DNA from: Ichthyophis bannanicus
Lineage: Eukaryota > Chordata > Amphibia > Gymnophiona > Ichthyophiidae
Length of the DNA: 64,000 bases
Assembly: GCA_033557465.1 (NCBI GenBank)
Contig: CM066031.1
Coordinates: 1,225,407,312 to 1,225,471,311, forward strand
Direction of reading: 5' to 3'
The position numbers and the translations under genes are program-made. The notes under the pieces are model-generated. The model searched no databases and was not told the DNA's origin. It saw only the letters and a program-made list of their open reading frames with translations. Below are positions 31,582-42,889 of this stretch, one piece after another. The first letter of the stretch is position 1, and every line of letters starts with the position of its first letter.

Positions 31582-33672
31582 ATGTATCTTTGCTTCTGCT
31601 TTGCCTTGGTTGCCTTCTTTGGAGGTTTTGAACAGACTTATGCTCTACCTCCATGCACAGCTTGTATTACCTCTACTAGGACTGGACTGAAAGTAACTCA
31701 GACTTTGCTTTACCATTCTTACTATACCTGCAAGGGAACAATAACTCGGTGTATCTATAACACCACTGAACTAAATGTTTGCACTCATGGCAAAATTAAA
31801 GCATGCTATAATCCGCATCAGAATCCATCCTATTACACGTTGGAAATAAGATGGAAGGATGCAGATGGACCTATATTAGCTGCTACACCACCACTTAAGG
31901 ACATTACTAAACCTGCTGTTTTGAATTTTGATGCATGTAATGCTATTAATAGAGATAGTCAGTCCACCTGTGGTACATGGGAGAAAGCGTATCGGAATGA
32001 CCATAAGTATATGTGTCCAGAAGGAGCCACAGGATGGAGGAAGTGTACAGGTAAAAAGGAACCAGGGTATAGTACTGCTACAGCGGCAGACTACTATTGC
32101 CCGTATTGGGAATGTGTTTTTTATGCTACCTGGAACACTGGTATAACTGATGAGAAAATAGATAAACGGATGGCTACTCTAACCAAGCCAATCACGAATG
32201 ATAAATGTCAGAAAGATGCTTGCAACCCCTTACATTTGCGTGTACATAACCCCCATGCATGGAAACAAGGATATAAGTTTGGTTTACGTATTGCGGGAGG
32301 AGGAACAGATCCAGGGACCATTGTGTATGTTAGATTGAATACTCAAGCCCACAAGTCATCTAAATATCATATTCATAGTACCTTTTATGAAGCTATGCAT
32401 GTAAATAAGTTTGAGATCCCTCACCCTTCACAGAATTTGTTTCTAGAATTAGCCGGAGCAGTAGTATCTAGTCTTAAGATCACAGATTGTTATTTCTGTG
32501 GCGGAACCCAAATGGGAGACCAATGGCCCTGGGAAGCCCAAGAATTGAATTATTCCATGATCTACAATCAGACTGAATTACACAAGACAACCAGTGAATG
32601 GGTGTTAGCGCACTCAATCGTTGGACGTCTTTGCTATGCCAGAACTGGACCCCAGTTCACCCAAAAGGTAGGACAGCTGGTCTGTCTTAGCCAGAAATAC
32701 TATAATGCCACGACCAAGAAGGTAGCATGGTGGTCAGGAATCAGACATCCTGAACCTCCTAACCCATTAGCCAGATTTCCTGAACTTGCAGGTCTATGGA
32801 CTAACCTTGCCAAAGTCCAAGCCTGGCAAGCCCCACCTGGCCTATATTGGATCTGTGGAAACCGAGCATATGCGCAACTCCCACCACAATGGGGAGGAGC
32901 ATGTGTCTTAGGAACCATCAGACCTTCGTTCTTCCTGTTAAACACTGAACATGGAGAACAATTAGGATACCCTGTATATACTACCCACAAACACAAAGGA
33001 GCATCTAGACAGAAAAGAGAGGCCTTACAGATAGGCAAGTGGGAGAAATGGCAAGGTGATGATTGGCCACCAGAAAGAATTATTGAGTATTATGGACCTG
33101 CCACTTGGAATGATGATGGTATGTGGGGCTACCGAACCCCAGTCTACATGATTAATCGTATTATTCGCTTACAAGCAGTAGTTGAAATAATAACCAATGA
33201 AACTAGTCATGCTCTCACGCTCTTAGCTAGACAAAGTACTCAGATGCGCACTGCCATATATCAGAATCGCTTAGCCCTTGATTATTTGCTAGCAGCTGAA
33301 GGAGGAGTATGTGGTAAGCTGAATTTAACCAATTGCTGTTTGAAAATAGATGATAAAGGTCAAGTAGTTGAAGAAATTGCTAAAGATATGCAGAGACATG
33401 CTTATGTGCCAGTACAGACTTGGCACGCCTTGAAATTTCCTAATTGGTTTGCTAACCTTTTCTCTTGGCTGGGAGGATTTAAGACTTTTATTATCTTAGT
33501 ACTAATCCTTGTTGCTGTTGTCCTCTGCTTACCATGTTTAATCCCATGTTGTATGCGTTCCCTTCATAGTGCTATTGATAGTACAGTAGAGCGGAAGACC
33601 GCAACTAGAATAATGGCTTTATACAAAGCTAGCCCTAGTGGAACTAGTAAGAATCCTTTAATCAGGATGTGA
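31582..33672 (+). CDS. env: ERV-b envelope glycoprotein (intact frame)
   Basis: 696 codons. A hydrophobic signal peptide occupies about residues 1-21. The surface subunit has many N-X-S/T sites and a CXXC motif (CYFC, near 32490), as in gammaretroviral SU proteins that bond to TM. An RQKR cleavage site is at 33007-33018 (residues 476-479). The transmembrane subunit has an immunosuppressive-domain-like region followed by Cys-X7-Cys-Cys near 33310, one residue more than the usual CX6CC. A membrane segment (about residues 634-660) and a short cytoplasmic tail follow. No break was seen. Whether it is expressed or functional cannot be told from sequence. Confidence 0.95.
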   Translation: MYLCFCFALVAFFGGFEQTYALPPCTACITSTRTGLKVTQTLLYHSYYTCKGTITRCIYNTTELNVCTHGKIKACYNPHQNPSYYTLEIRWKDADGPILAATPPLKDITKPAVLNFDACNAINRDSQSTCGTWEKAYRNDHKYMCPEGATGWRKCTGKKEPGYSTATAADYYCPYWECVFYATWNTGITDEKIDKRMATLTKPITNDKCQKDACNPLHLRVHNPHAWKQGYKFGLRIAGGGTDPGTIVYVRLNTQAHKSSKYHIHSTFYEAMHVNKFEIPHPSQNLFLELAGAVVSSLKITDCYFCGGTQMGDQWPWEAQELNYSMIYNQTELHKTTSEWVLAHSIVGRLCYARTGPQFTQKVGQLVCLSQKYYNATTKKVAWWSGIRHPEPPNPLARFPELAGLWTNLAKVQAWQAPPGLYWICGNRAYAQLPPQWGGACVLGTIRPSFFLLNTEHGEQLGYPVYTTHKHKGASRQKREALQIGKWEKWQGDDWPPERIIEYYGPATWNDDGMWGYRTPVYMINRIIRLQAVVEIITNETSHALTLLARQSTQMRTAIYQNRLALDYLLAAEGGVCGKLNLTNCCLKIDDKGQVVEEIAKDMQRHAYVPVQTWHALKFPNWFANLFSWLGGFKTFIILVLILVAVVLCLPCLIPCCMRSLHSAIDSTVERKTATRIMALYKASPSGTSKNPLIRM

Positions 33673-33730
33673 ATCTTCTAGAAAGTGATTTAATTCTCAC
33701 ACCTTATTAAGTAATAGGGTGAGATTAATC

Positions 33731-33741
33731 AAAGGGGGGAA
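33731..33741 (+). other. ERV-b polypurine tract
   Basis: AAAGGGGGGAA lies directly before the TG that opens the 3' LTR. It would prime plus-strand DNA synthesis. Confidence 0.9.
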
Positions 33742-34412
33742 TGTGGCAGGTGCAGGCCTGTGACCCACGGTGTCTGACATAGGCAGGCCAGCATGGCTAG
33801 CTTGACCTGTAAATGAGGCCTGTGGAGAGGCATATAGGATTGCACATCCCCCAATATGCTGCTATTGTAAGAAAGAACTCAGTAGAAATATTGAATTAGC
33901 TTAGATAAGCAGAATTGCAGAATTAAGAAATGGAAAAATACAGAAAAGATGTGTTTTAAAGTTACTGATAAGAAAAAGTACATTTGCAGAGAAATATTGA
34001 GGAGTGCTGACAGATGAGTTACAGAACCTTGCTCTTCTGCACGCACAAATGGTCCCATAGCCTTGAAAGTGTGAAAGTAACAAGTTGATGAACTGACCAT
34101 TGTAATTGGGACTAGAAGGGGGGCAGGCAGGTGTCATGCCTACAGAAGCCCACAGAAGGAACATAATTGGAGAAACTTATCAGTACCGGGACCAATAGAA
34201 GGGCTACGGGAGGTACGGGAGAGTACCGGGACCAATGAAATGTTTTTCTATACCTAGAATGGAACAGAAGTCTATAAAAGTTGTTGTAATGCTTGAAAAC
34301 TTTGCTCAGCCATTTTGAAATTGTCTTGCTTGAGACTTGTGCACAAATAAATGATTTGGACCTTCTGAACAGACTCCTGGTATCATTGGTTTGTCTGCGC
34401 TTTGCTGCTACA
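33742..34412 (+). repeat. ERV-b 3' LTR
   Basis: 671 bp, offset exactly 9471 bp from the 5' LTR. No differences were found by eye, and the chance minus-strand frames are identical in both LTRs. It carries the same TATA and AATAAA signals, here supplying the poly(A) site. Confidence 0.96.
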
Positions 34413-34416
34413 GTAA

Positions 34417-34682
34417 TAGTAGTTTTAGCTTCAGTGCAGTTCAATAGTGCTTTTCCCTGACTACAGATTTCGTGATTTAAACAGAACCCAGCTCTTCTAT
34501 AAGTGACCCTGGCTGTGGGTCCTACACAAGGTTCACTTGGAAATTCTTTTTGATCAAGCCACCCAAAACAATTGAGAATATTTCCATAATCTCTGAGTGC
34601 ATTTCCTGATACTTTAAGATCTGTTTTTCCATCCATTGTACAGAATAGCCTCTTGGTACTGACTGTTACTAATAGATATGAA
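34417..34682. other. Unassigned flank, possible LINE remnant
   Basis: The minus-strand frame ending near 34636 (about 75 codons before it enters the LTR) looks protein-like, but no family was recognised. Confidence 0.3.
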
Positions 34683-34827
34683 GGGGATATTCAGCAGTGG
34701 CGGCTAGTGCTACTAACATGGCTAGCCATCGTCACTGAAGACTAATCCCATTTATTCAATTCTAGGGCCATATCCAGCCACTGGCATTGAATATCTGGGT
34801 TGCAACAAAAGCTGGAAGCTAACCGGG

Positions 34828-36958
34828 TGTAACCAGAGGGTTAAAAAGATGCAGCTTGTTAGAGCAATGTGCTATTTACTTCTTTAGTTTGTGATAGGAA
34901 CCTTTTGATTGGTGGAGATAGAGAAAGATTCTGATTGGCTGCAAGGGTTTCAGCAGGCCAAGGAGGAAGCCGGGACCTAGATTTTAGCTCAGCCAGGAAA
35001 GAGTTCCAGGGGTTTAGATAGCAAACAACCCAAACATTTGTGAGACCCAGCGAGATTTAGAGCTCCTGTAAGCTTAGGAAAAGGGTCTGCTTCATGTAAG
35101 AGGGGTCTAAAACCATTGATTCTGGGGTTAAAATTGGGAAAATTTATTGTTAAAGGATTTAATTTAGCAGGGTTAGATAATGAAGGGGTTAAAATTATTA
35201 GAAGGGTTTAAATTTGGGTTTTAATTAAATTGGGGGTTTTAAATAAAAGAAGTAAGTGGGTTTTAAGTTTTAGAAAATACATTTTGTAAGAGTAAATGAA
35301 CTTTGTGTTATGGAGGGCTAACAACATTGATTAGTGAGTTACATTCGACGTGAAGCATACCTCAAAGCACAATCTAATTTTTGAAATAGCTTAGGACAGG
35401 TTTGGAAAATTACTTTGTTTTATATTTATGAGAAATCTACAGTACATTTGTCTTTGTCTCAATTTAAATTTTAAAATCACTGTAAGGAAGCTATTGAGAC
35501 CCTGATTAAGGAAATGATAGTGTTTTGGTGTTAATAAAATATATTAATATAGTTTAGAGTAGAAATAGGGAATCCTCATAGAAAATAATACAAAAACAGT
35601 AGTTTAAAATGGAGATCCAGGGGACATTCCAGTGGTAAACAATTTGTAGAATCCCCAGAACACAGCATATGATAGGTTGGAGCCGGTCATCTGTACTGAA
35701 TAGAATCCTGGTCTCCTAGGAAACCATAAGTTTTCTGTTGAACAGACATCAGGGAGCCTTGCTTGGAGGAAGGTGCTGTTTTATTACTTGTCCAGTGAAA
35801 GGCTGAGATAAGTAGAATAGGAGCACTAGTACAGACATCAGGGAGCCTTGCTTGGAGGAAGGTGCTGTTTTATTACTTGTCCAGTGAGAGGCTGAGATAA
35901 GTAGAAAAGTGGAGCACTGGTATAATATTGTTCTCCAGAAAGAAATTTAAAGATAAGTTGTAGGTTTAAGCCACCTTGTAAGGATGCAGATTAAGTGAAT
36001 CTGGCTAATTATTTTAAAAAAAAGAAGTTTTGCTCTGTAGTCTTTCTGAATGCAATTGCAGATGGATGCAAGGAAACTTACTGAAGCAGATGAGTATTTG
36101 CCTAAAGTTGAGATACTCTTAACTGGTTCTGTATTAGTAAAACCAGCCGAGCAGAGCAGAGAATTCTGAAGTGATGTTGTTTAAATGTTGTTGCTTGTCT
36201 TGTAAAGTCTTGTAACATAATTCTTGTAAGTGAGAAAGCTTAATGCTGACCCTGATTCTGACCTGATAAAGTGCTTATAAGAGAAGTGCTTATAAGAGAA
36301 GTGCTAAAGAAAGGTATGAAACCAGCACTGAACCAAGCTGTTTTAGTGTGTCCAGATAAATGCAAATAGACAAGAGACAAAGCAAAAGAAGAATTAGCAG
36401 GGAAACAAAATTATCTTTTGTTTTACTTGTAGTTAGAACCCACAAGTTCACCAATGTACACCGGGATAGATAGGGTTTTCCTTACTTTATTTTCTTAAAG
36501 TCAGGTGAGGGAGAAGACCTAGGAACTTCTCTACAAGGGCCCCAACTCCGGACAAAGAAGAAGAAGCGCTGAACACGCCGACCTCAACTCTCACCAACCA
36601 GGAAGAAAAGGATTCAGCTAAGTAAAGACTGTTGTGGTGGACTTTGTATTCTCATGCTAGAGTATAGAAACAGTTTATAGGAAATGTTTTGTTTATAAAA
36701 GTTTTAATGTTGAATAAATGCATTTTCCCTTACTTCACAACCGACTTGAGTGCCTTAAGTAACACAAATTTGTATGTCAATGTGTCAGAACCGTACAAAC
36801 CCCGACTTTTATGCGCCCTGCTGTGAATACTAGGGGGGATGTGTGGTCCGGCTCTTGGGGAATAACAACCGGCCCGCTACCGTGATCGGCAGCCGACGCC
36901 CCGGTCGGCCGCCGCCAGCAGAGCCCCGGGCCAGCGGCGGAACCCCGAGGGGGTCACA
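34828..36958 (+). mobile_element. Long solo LTR (2131 bp)
   Basis: TGTAACCAG...GGTCACA, flanked by CGGG duplications (34824-34827 and 36959-36962). Two ATTGG (inverted CCAAT) boxes lie near the start (about 34918 and 34936), and TATAAAAG and AATAAA lie near 36690-36715. No long frame, PBS or PPT was seen. It differs from the ORF-bearing LTR family and from ERV-a and ERV-b. Confidence 0.8.
35742..35921 (+). repeat. 89-bp tandem duplication in solo LTR
   Basis: Two adjacent copies (35742-35830 and 35831-35921) differ at only a few bases; both start ACAGACATCAGGGAGCC. Tandem repeats in LTRs often fall in enhancers. Confidence 0.93.
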
Positions 36959-37198
36959 CGGGCAATGTCGATATTGAGCCGCTGCACGGTTAGCTTCTGT
37001 GGGTAAAGTTAGGCCAGCTGCTGTTTGGTTAGCAACAGATGCCACTCCTGCTCCGCTGCACATCAGGCCATGTAGTAGCAGCACTAACATACTGGCACCT
37101 CTGAATATCCCACTAACTGGCATTTACACAGTTTGCAAACTGTGTAAATGCTTTTGCATATCCCCCTCCCCCCCCATGTTCTTTTTGTCCTTTGCACA

Positions 37199-37318
37199 GA
37201 GCTTTTGGTCACTTGGAAATGGAATGTCCTAAGTGACCACAGCCTCTTCATTCTCTGCAATTGTCTTGGGATCATGATCCCACTGTTTTTCAGCTGCCAT
37301 AGTGCTGCAAATGCAGCA
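37199..37318 (-). pseudogene. R4-like LINE fragment, part 1
   Basis: The plus-strand text near 37225-37290 closely parallels 62110-62180 in the R4-like LINE at the window end (CTCTTCATTCTCTGCAATT against CTTTTCATTCTCTGTAATT, then GGATCATG.TCCCA). It covers part of the C-terminal endonuclease region. Confidence 0.75.
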
Positions 37319-37929
37319 TGTACTGTCAAGTTAACATTGGTGCCTGCATTTTCTTGGAATGATGTGACCAGAAGTAAATTTCCAGGCCTTTCCTCCAAGG
37401 CAATGGAGGATAAAGTGACTTGACCAAGGCCACATGGAGTGCCTGTGAGAATCAAACCCCTGGTTTCTTAGTTACCAGGCTGCTGTTGTAACCATTAGGC
37501 TACTCCTCCACCCATCATGCTCATATGACATGGCATTTTAGAAAGGGCGTCCAAGTGCAGTCTGGGATGTCTAGGGCAAAACGTGCAGAAAAACTCCTAG
37601 AACATCTGTTTTGGTCTGGTTTTATTCACATAAATGTCCCTGTTACAAAAAGGTGGGGCAGGGATGTCTGCCACATGCTAGTTTGTATCGGGGACATCCA
37701 TCGGCATGGCAAAATGAAAACAAGAGCCTGCATTCCCCTTCAGTGTTTGTTGTCAACATGGAAAATATTGAGGATTAGAGTGTACCTCCTTGGGCTGGGG
37801 ATGTCATTAAAACTGCTTTCTAAAATGGCTCCAGGGACATCTCCATGCTTTGGATGTCCGCATGACTGTTTTCAGACATTCAAAACATGAATAGAGCTTC
37901 TAAAATAACCTCCATAGTGTTTACTCAGT
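37319..37929. repeat. Insertion within R4 fragment, incl. diverged SINE
   Basis: Similarity to R4 stops and resumes across this block. CCATAGTG occurs at both borders (about 37299-37306 and 37912-37919), as an 8-bp duplication would. It contains a minus-strand relative of the tRNA-derived SINE (about 37385-37512, B-box-like GGTTTGATTCTCAC in inverse). It also contains a non-coding stretch framed by TTTTAGAA/TTCTAAAA. Confidence 0.5.
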
Positions 37930-38044
37930 TACTAGTGGATGAGTTGTGCTGCTTTATTTTGTCTTTCTGACATCGGCACATCACAACCAGTTCTGTCTTA
38001 AATAATCTGCATTTACCATTTTTTTCTGTTCTGGCTGTGAACAT
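37930..38044 (-). pseudogene. R4-like LINE fragment, part 2
   Basis: TGGATGAGTTGTGCTGCTTT...TGTCTTTCTGAC parallels 62217-62252 of the distal R4-like copy in the same order and strand as part 1. Confidence 0.55.
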
Positions 38045-38490
38045 CTTTTATTTTATTTATTTATTTAACCGTTTTTCTATACCGCCTTTTCGTTCAATCA
38101 AGGCTGTTTACAATAAACTTCAACTTATACAAAGAACTTGCAAAATGTCAACTTGTACAAAGAATTGTAAATATCAATAGTAACATTATAACATCAAAAA
38201 ACCTGAATAGTCTCTTTGTAACATTATCTAAACTATATACATCTTAATGATAGTAATGGGGTGTTTGTATGGTGTGGGTGTCATGGCTTAAATCGGTTTG
38301 TGGAGTGATTAGGGTGATTGGTGGTCTTCATTAAATTGTTCAATGAATAGGGTGGTTTTGAGCAGCTTCCGGAATTCTTTTATATCTGTTCTTGATTTTA
38401 GATTATCTGTGAGGATGTTCCAGATAGCAGGGGCAGCAAGAGAGAAGGCTCGCATGGATGTGGATTTGTTGGTTCTTGTGAAAAGACTAG
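38045..38490 (-). mobile_element. L2-type LINE, 3' part
   Basis: On the minus strand this is the end of ORF2 and the 3' UTR with a GGTATAGAAAAACGG...AAATAAATAAA tail. It joins 43591-46620 once the inserted TIR element is removed; TAG (or CTAGG) is duplicated at the joint. Confidence 0.85.
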
Positions 38491-38508
38491 GGGGTATGTT
38501 TACTAAAC

Positions 38509-39624
38509 GGCGCTAATGGTGCAGCTGCGATGTTATCGCGCGATACGCGATGTTATCATGCAATAATGGCGCATTACCGTGCAAGAACGTCACGTATCAC
38601 GCGATAACGTCTCCAGCGACGTTAAGGTGCACAGAAGGTGTAGTAAGGCTCCCCAGGGGCGGAGATAAGGGGTAAATGGGCGGAGAGTGGGCGGGGAGAA
38701 GCCCCATGCACACTAATGCTGTGAAATGAAGGTCTGAAAAATAGCGCCAGTGAAAACCTCGCGCTAGAGGCACATTTGCACGGGAAAGAGACCATTTCAG
38801 TCAGCAATGTGCAGCAAAGGCAGGGAAACCAAGAAAAGTGATCGTAGTGATACATGTGCAGCAACATCATAGTGCCCAAGTATGAGAGAGTACTACGGTG
38901 AGGCTGCAAATGGGGTACAGGGAGCTGCAGGTGGGACATGCAGTGTGCAGCTGGGGCACAGGGTGGGCTAGGCAGATGCCTAGGTGGCACATAGGGATGT
39001 AGAAGCGGAAAACCAGCAAGACAGCAACTGACCAAGGGCAAACATGGCCACGAGTGTGTGTCCCACAGTGTCCCAGGGGACAGTACCCAGCAAGTACCCC
39101 AAAGGGCACATAACATCTGCAGGTGGTGCCGGGGGGAAGAGTGGATGTCTATGCAGGCACCCCTACCCCATATCAAGCACCATAGGCACCTACCGGCACA
39201 CTGGATGGCCTGGGACTGCGCACCACCAGCACCACCGGCAGAAGAGCATGTCAGCATGGTGGCGGAGAGGTGCTGGTGGTGGAGGGGGCAGTGGCATCTG
39301 CTCACAGCAGACCACAGCCAAGCCCCATTTAGGTGGGGGCCGTGCACTGCAACAGACAAGGTCTGTCTGACGAACAGTCATGGTATCCCCAGGGAATAAT
39401 CTGCCCCTGTGGCAACAGTTTGGTGCAGTACACACAGCCAGTGTGTTCAGGGGCAGAAGGTCACAGGTTCAAGCCCCTGCAAACCATGTCCCTATATTTT
39501 ACCCGGTAATAAAGATGAACCTTAATTGCAGATAAAATAAACATGCCATAAAGGCCTATATTTTATCCTACAGAGCACAGACACCATAAACATGTGTAAT
39601 CCCTAGAGCAGAGTTTCCCATCAT
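38509..39624. other. Non-coding interior of the TIR element (left)
   Basis: CGCGATA-rich subterminal DNA is followed by GC-rich sequence. A 245-codon minus-strand frame (38622-39359) is Cys/His/Leu-rich low complexity overlapped by long plus-strand frames, and is not credible as a gene. A tRNA-like B box (AGGTTCAAGCCCC) lies near 39467. Confidence 0.45.
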
Positions 39625-41023
39625 AAAAATAAAATTACACAGCATGTAGATAGTCATGGCCTAATGGGATACAGCCAACATGGCTTTAGACAAGGAAGAT
39701 CTTGTCTTACTAATCTGATATGTTTTTTTGAAGGTGTGAATAAACAGGTAGACAAAGGTGAGTCGGTTGATATAGTGTATCTGGACATTCAGAAAGCCTT
39801 TGACAAGGTCCCTCATCAGAGACTTTTGGCAAAACTAAAAAGTCATGGGATAGGAGGCAGTGTACTATTGTGGATCGGGAACTGATTAAAAGATAGAAAG
39901 CAGAGGGTAGGGCTAAATGGCCAATTTTCCCAATGGAAAAAGGTGAATAGTGGAGTACCCCAGGGATCTGTACTGAGTCTGCTACTTTTTGACATATTCA
40001 TAAATGACCTGGAAAAGGGAATAACTAGTGAGGTTATCAAATTTGCAGACGACACAAAACTGTTTAAAGTTGTTAAAACCCAAGAGGACTGTGGAAAACT
40101 GCAGGAGGATATGGATAAATTGGAAGACTGGGCATCCAAATGGCAAATGAAATTTAATGTGGATAAGTGCAAAGTTATGCACCTAGGAAAGAACAACCCA
40201 CACTATGGTTACACAATGCAAGGTTCCACATTGGGAACCACCACCCAGGAAAAAGAATTAGGAGTCATCGTGGATAACATGTTAAAACCCTCCGCACAGT
40301 GTGCAGTGGCGGCCAAGAAAGCAAATAGAATGCTAGGTATCATAAGGAAAGGAATGGAAAATAAAACAAAGGATATTATAATGCCTCTGTATCGTTCCAT
40401 GGTTCGACCGCACCTTGAATATTGTGTGCAATTCTGGTCGCCGTATCTTAAAAAGGATATAGCATTATTAGAAAAGGTACAGAGAAGAGCCACCAAAATG
40501 GTAAAGAGGATGGAAGGCTACTCCTATGAAGAGAGGCTACAAAGGTTAGGGCTCTTCAACCTGGAAAAGAGACTGCTGAGGGGAGATATGATAGAGGTCT
40601 ATAAATTAATGAATGGAGTGGAACGGGTAAACGTAGGTCGATTGTTTACGCTATCAGAATATAGAAAGACTAGGGGACATGTAATGAAGCTACAGGGTAA
40701 ACTATTTAAGACAAATAAGAGAAAATATTTTTTCACTCAATGTGTAATGAAACTCTGGAATTTGTTACCAGAGGATGTAGTAAGAGCTGTTAGTGTAGCT
40801 GGGTTTAAAAAAGGTTTGGACAAGTTCCTGGAGGAAAGGTCCATAAACCATTATTAAAAAGGGACCCAGGATATCAATGCTTGACCTAATACAAGCATTG
40901 TGGGACCTGTGTCTTTTGGGGATACTGCTAGGTTCGTATGACCTAGATTGGCCACTGTTGGAAACAGGATACTGGGTTTGATGGACCTTGGTCTGACCCA
41001 GTATGGCATATCTTATGTTCTTA
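39625..41023 (+). mobile_element. CR1-type LINE, 5'-truncated, well preserved
   Basis: It begins within RT and ends with the canonical CR1-type 3' UTR (TGGCATATCTTATGTTCTTA). It lies inside the TIR element, so it is one of the younger insertions here. Confidence 0.92.
39664..40857 (+). pseudogene. CR1 ORF2 C-terminal part (RT), one stop
   Basis: 397 codons in one frame with a single internal stop, TGA 39883-39885. RT blocks: QHGFRQGRSC, DIQKAFDKVPH, SGVPQGSVL, FADDTKLF, then LGVIVD and the CR1-type C-terminal domain (HLEYCVQFW.P...KD, RATKM). The stop falls where CR1 relatives have Trp, so one TGG-to-TGA change probably caused it. The endonuclease and ORF1 are absent because of 5' truncation. 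Confidence 0.92.
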
Positions 41024-41205
41024 ACTCCAGTCCTGGAGGGCCAGATACCATTCAGGCTTCATGCTGTCCCTAATAAATATGCCTGTGCTGCATTTGTATG
41101 CACCGCCCCCATTGTATGCAAATGTGTCTCATGCATATTCATTAGGGACAGCATGAAAACCTGAACCGTGTTTGGCCCACCAGGAGCAGAGTTGGGAACC
41201 TGTGC
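41024..41205. repeat. Hairpin repeat (MITE-like)
   Basis: TCCTGGAGGGCC...TTCATGCTGTCCCTAAT at 41032-41080 is mirrored by ATTAGGGACAGCATGAA...GGCCCACCAGGA up to about 41190, with a GTATGCAAAT-rich centre. No coding capacity. Confidence 0.75.
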
Positions 41206-42889
41206 CCTAGAGCAGCAGCCAATAGGGGCACAAACACCCACACCCGCAGGCTCCACTATCCAAAGCCTCATGGAGAGTCAGGCTGTTGGGCCCTGCACAG
41301 AGCAGCATCTCCCAATACTAGCACCTGCATACCTTAGCAATGCCGTCCTGAACTTGGGATGTTCCACATATATCAAAAGGTTGCTACGATTAATGTCAGA
41401 TAACAAATCCTAAGTTAAACACAATTTGTTAACAGAGATTCATCATAGCATCCTTTCTGATATCTGTGGAGTGTGTTTCAGTTTTTGCTTCTGGCAGTGT
41501 TTACCACCTCGGGGAGTGACCCCAACAGTATTGCATACCATAGCAATGCCTGCACTGTGCCCAGGACTGGTGTGGCGGCCAGGGCTGCCAAAAATCTATT
41601 TGCACAATGCTGGCATAGGTGTGGGAGTGTGTGTATGTCTATCCAGTGTTTTGTGGCTGCCTACACCTTACTGAGCCCACACTGCTTGCACTGTTTCCAG
41701 TGTTAGCCTGCCAATGTGCATAATGAGGAGCAAGGTACTGTGAGTATGGCCCGGACAGGGTGGTCTGGGCAGGATGCATCTTCACAGGGCATAGGGCAAT
41801 GGCTAGGACATTGTAGTGCCCGACCACCACCTGCACGGACAGGGTGGCCACAGCATGTCATGCTAGGGGGGTCACTCTCACCCTGACTGAGCAGTGACCA
41901 TGGCATGGCTAGGTTCCCACATAGTGCTATACAGTGTTTCTCTTAAGTGATATCTATAGGTTCTCTTTTCTGGGGCCCAATCACTGACATACCTGCTTGG
42001 TGTGTGTGCTCACATCCCATTTGTGGGTGCACACAGTTCCTCCAGGAACATGTACTAGCTAACAGACTGTCTGCAGTTAGCATGTGTATGGCTGGAACAC
42101 CTTGCAGGGTGGAGACTGACTGTGCCCTCTGCTGGTGAATGTCAGATAGAGATGGGGGGCAGCTGAGCTTTTTCTAGGCCTACTGCCTGTCTGCCAGTGC
42201 CCTATGTGATGCGTACAGATCTGCATTGACTGCCCTGTAGGGTGCCTCTTCCCCATCAGGACTGGGGTTGATGGTCCCCTCTACTGCCACCATTGCAGAG
42301 AAGTAGAATGTGGATCTGTTGGTGGGGGTTCCTGTCCCCCACCCTGACCCACAGAGGGCGGGTTGGGTGGTGCTACATAATCTGCTTTTGGGGCTAACCA
42401 CCGTCCTTCTCTTATAACATGTGACCATGGCAACCACACAAGATGTGCACTATTCTGGGTGCATCATAGTCCACAAGGGCTAGATGTGACTGGGAAATAC
42501 AGATGGACACAGGTGTATCCTAGGTATGTCTGCAAGGACTACCTATCCCACACTGGCACTAATGGGGACCTGCAGCACAGCCTATCTCAGCCAAGCCAGG
42601 TGCTGCGGACCTGGTGCTGGGTGCCCCACCTCACCCTCAGGGTGAGCACAGGAACTGCACAATATCACGGTCTCTAGTTACTCTGTACCTGTAAAACACA
42701 CAGTCATTTCCCCCTACCAGGCCGGGGTGCTATAGAGGCGCATACCCCATCTTTTGAGCAGTTGTAGGCTGCTGATCTGCATGTGCAGTGCATCATGGGT
42801 ATGGGTGGGTTTACCCTATCCTGGTAACCACAGCAGACAGTTTCTGTGGTGACCTGCAGTCTTTCTGTAGCCAGCCAGTGGTGTGTTAG
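41206..42889. other. Non-coding interior of the TIR element (right)
   Basis: About 1.7 kb of GC-moderate DNA with only short frames (up to 85 codons) in several phases. No motif, repeat unit or transposase signature was recognised. Confidence 0.4.

Larger units (their letters stand above)
24267..34416 (+). mobile_element. Full-length gammaretrovirus-like provirus (ERV-b)
   Basis: Complete layout: 4-bp duplication GTAA (24267-24270 and 34413-34416), 5' LTR, PBS, leader, gag, pro-pol, env, polypurine tract and 3' LTR. The two 671-bp LTRs show no difference when read side by side, so insertion was recent. Pol (1199 codons) and env (696 codons) are uninterrupted. Gag has one net frameshift. Single CCHC finger, UAG-separated gag-pol, a CXXC SU motif and an R-X-K-R cleavage site point to a gammaretrovirus-like (class I) element. 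Confidence 0.96.
34683..37112. repeat. MITE-like repeat with GATATTCAG ends (copy 2, split)
   Basis: It begins GGGGATATTCAGC and ends CTGAATATCCC, which are inverse termini, with an internal CATTGAATATCTGGGTT block shared with copy 1 at 23996-24245. Removing the LTR at 34828-36958 and one CGGG leaves an element of about 300 bp. Confidence 0.6.

Noticed and set aside
38622..39359. 245-codon minus-strand frame in the TIR element
   Set aside because: Cys/His/Leu-rich low complexity, overlapped by long frames on the other strand, and no motif. More likely a chance frame in GC-rich DNA than a transposase.
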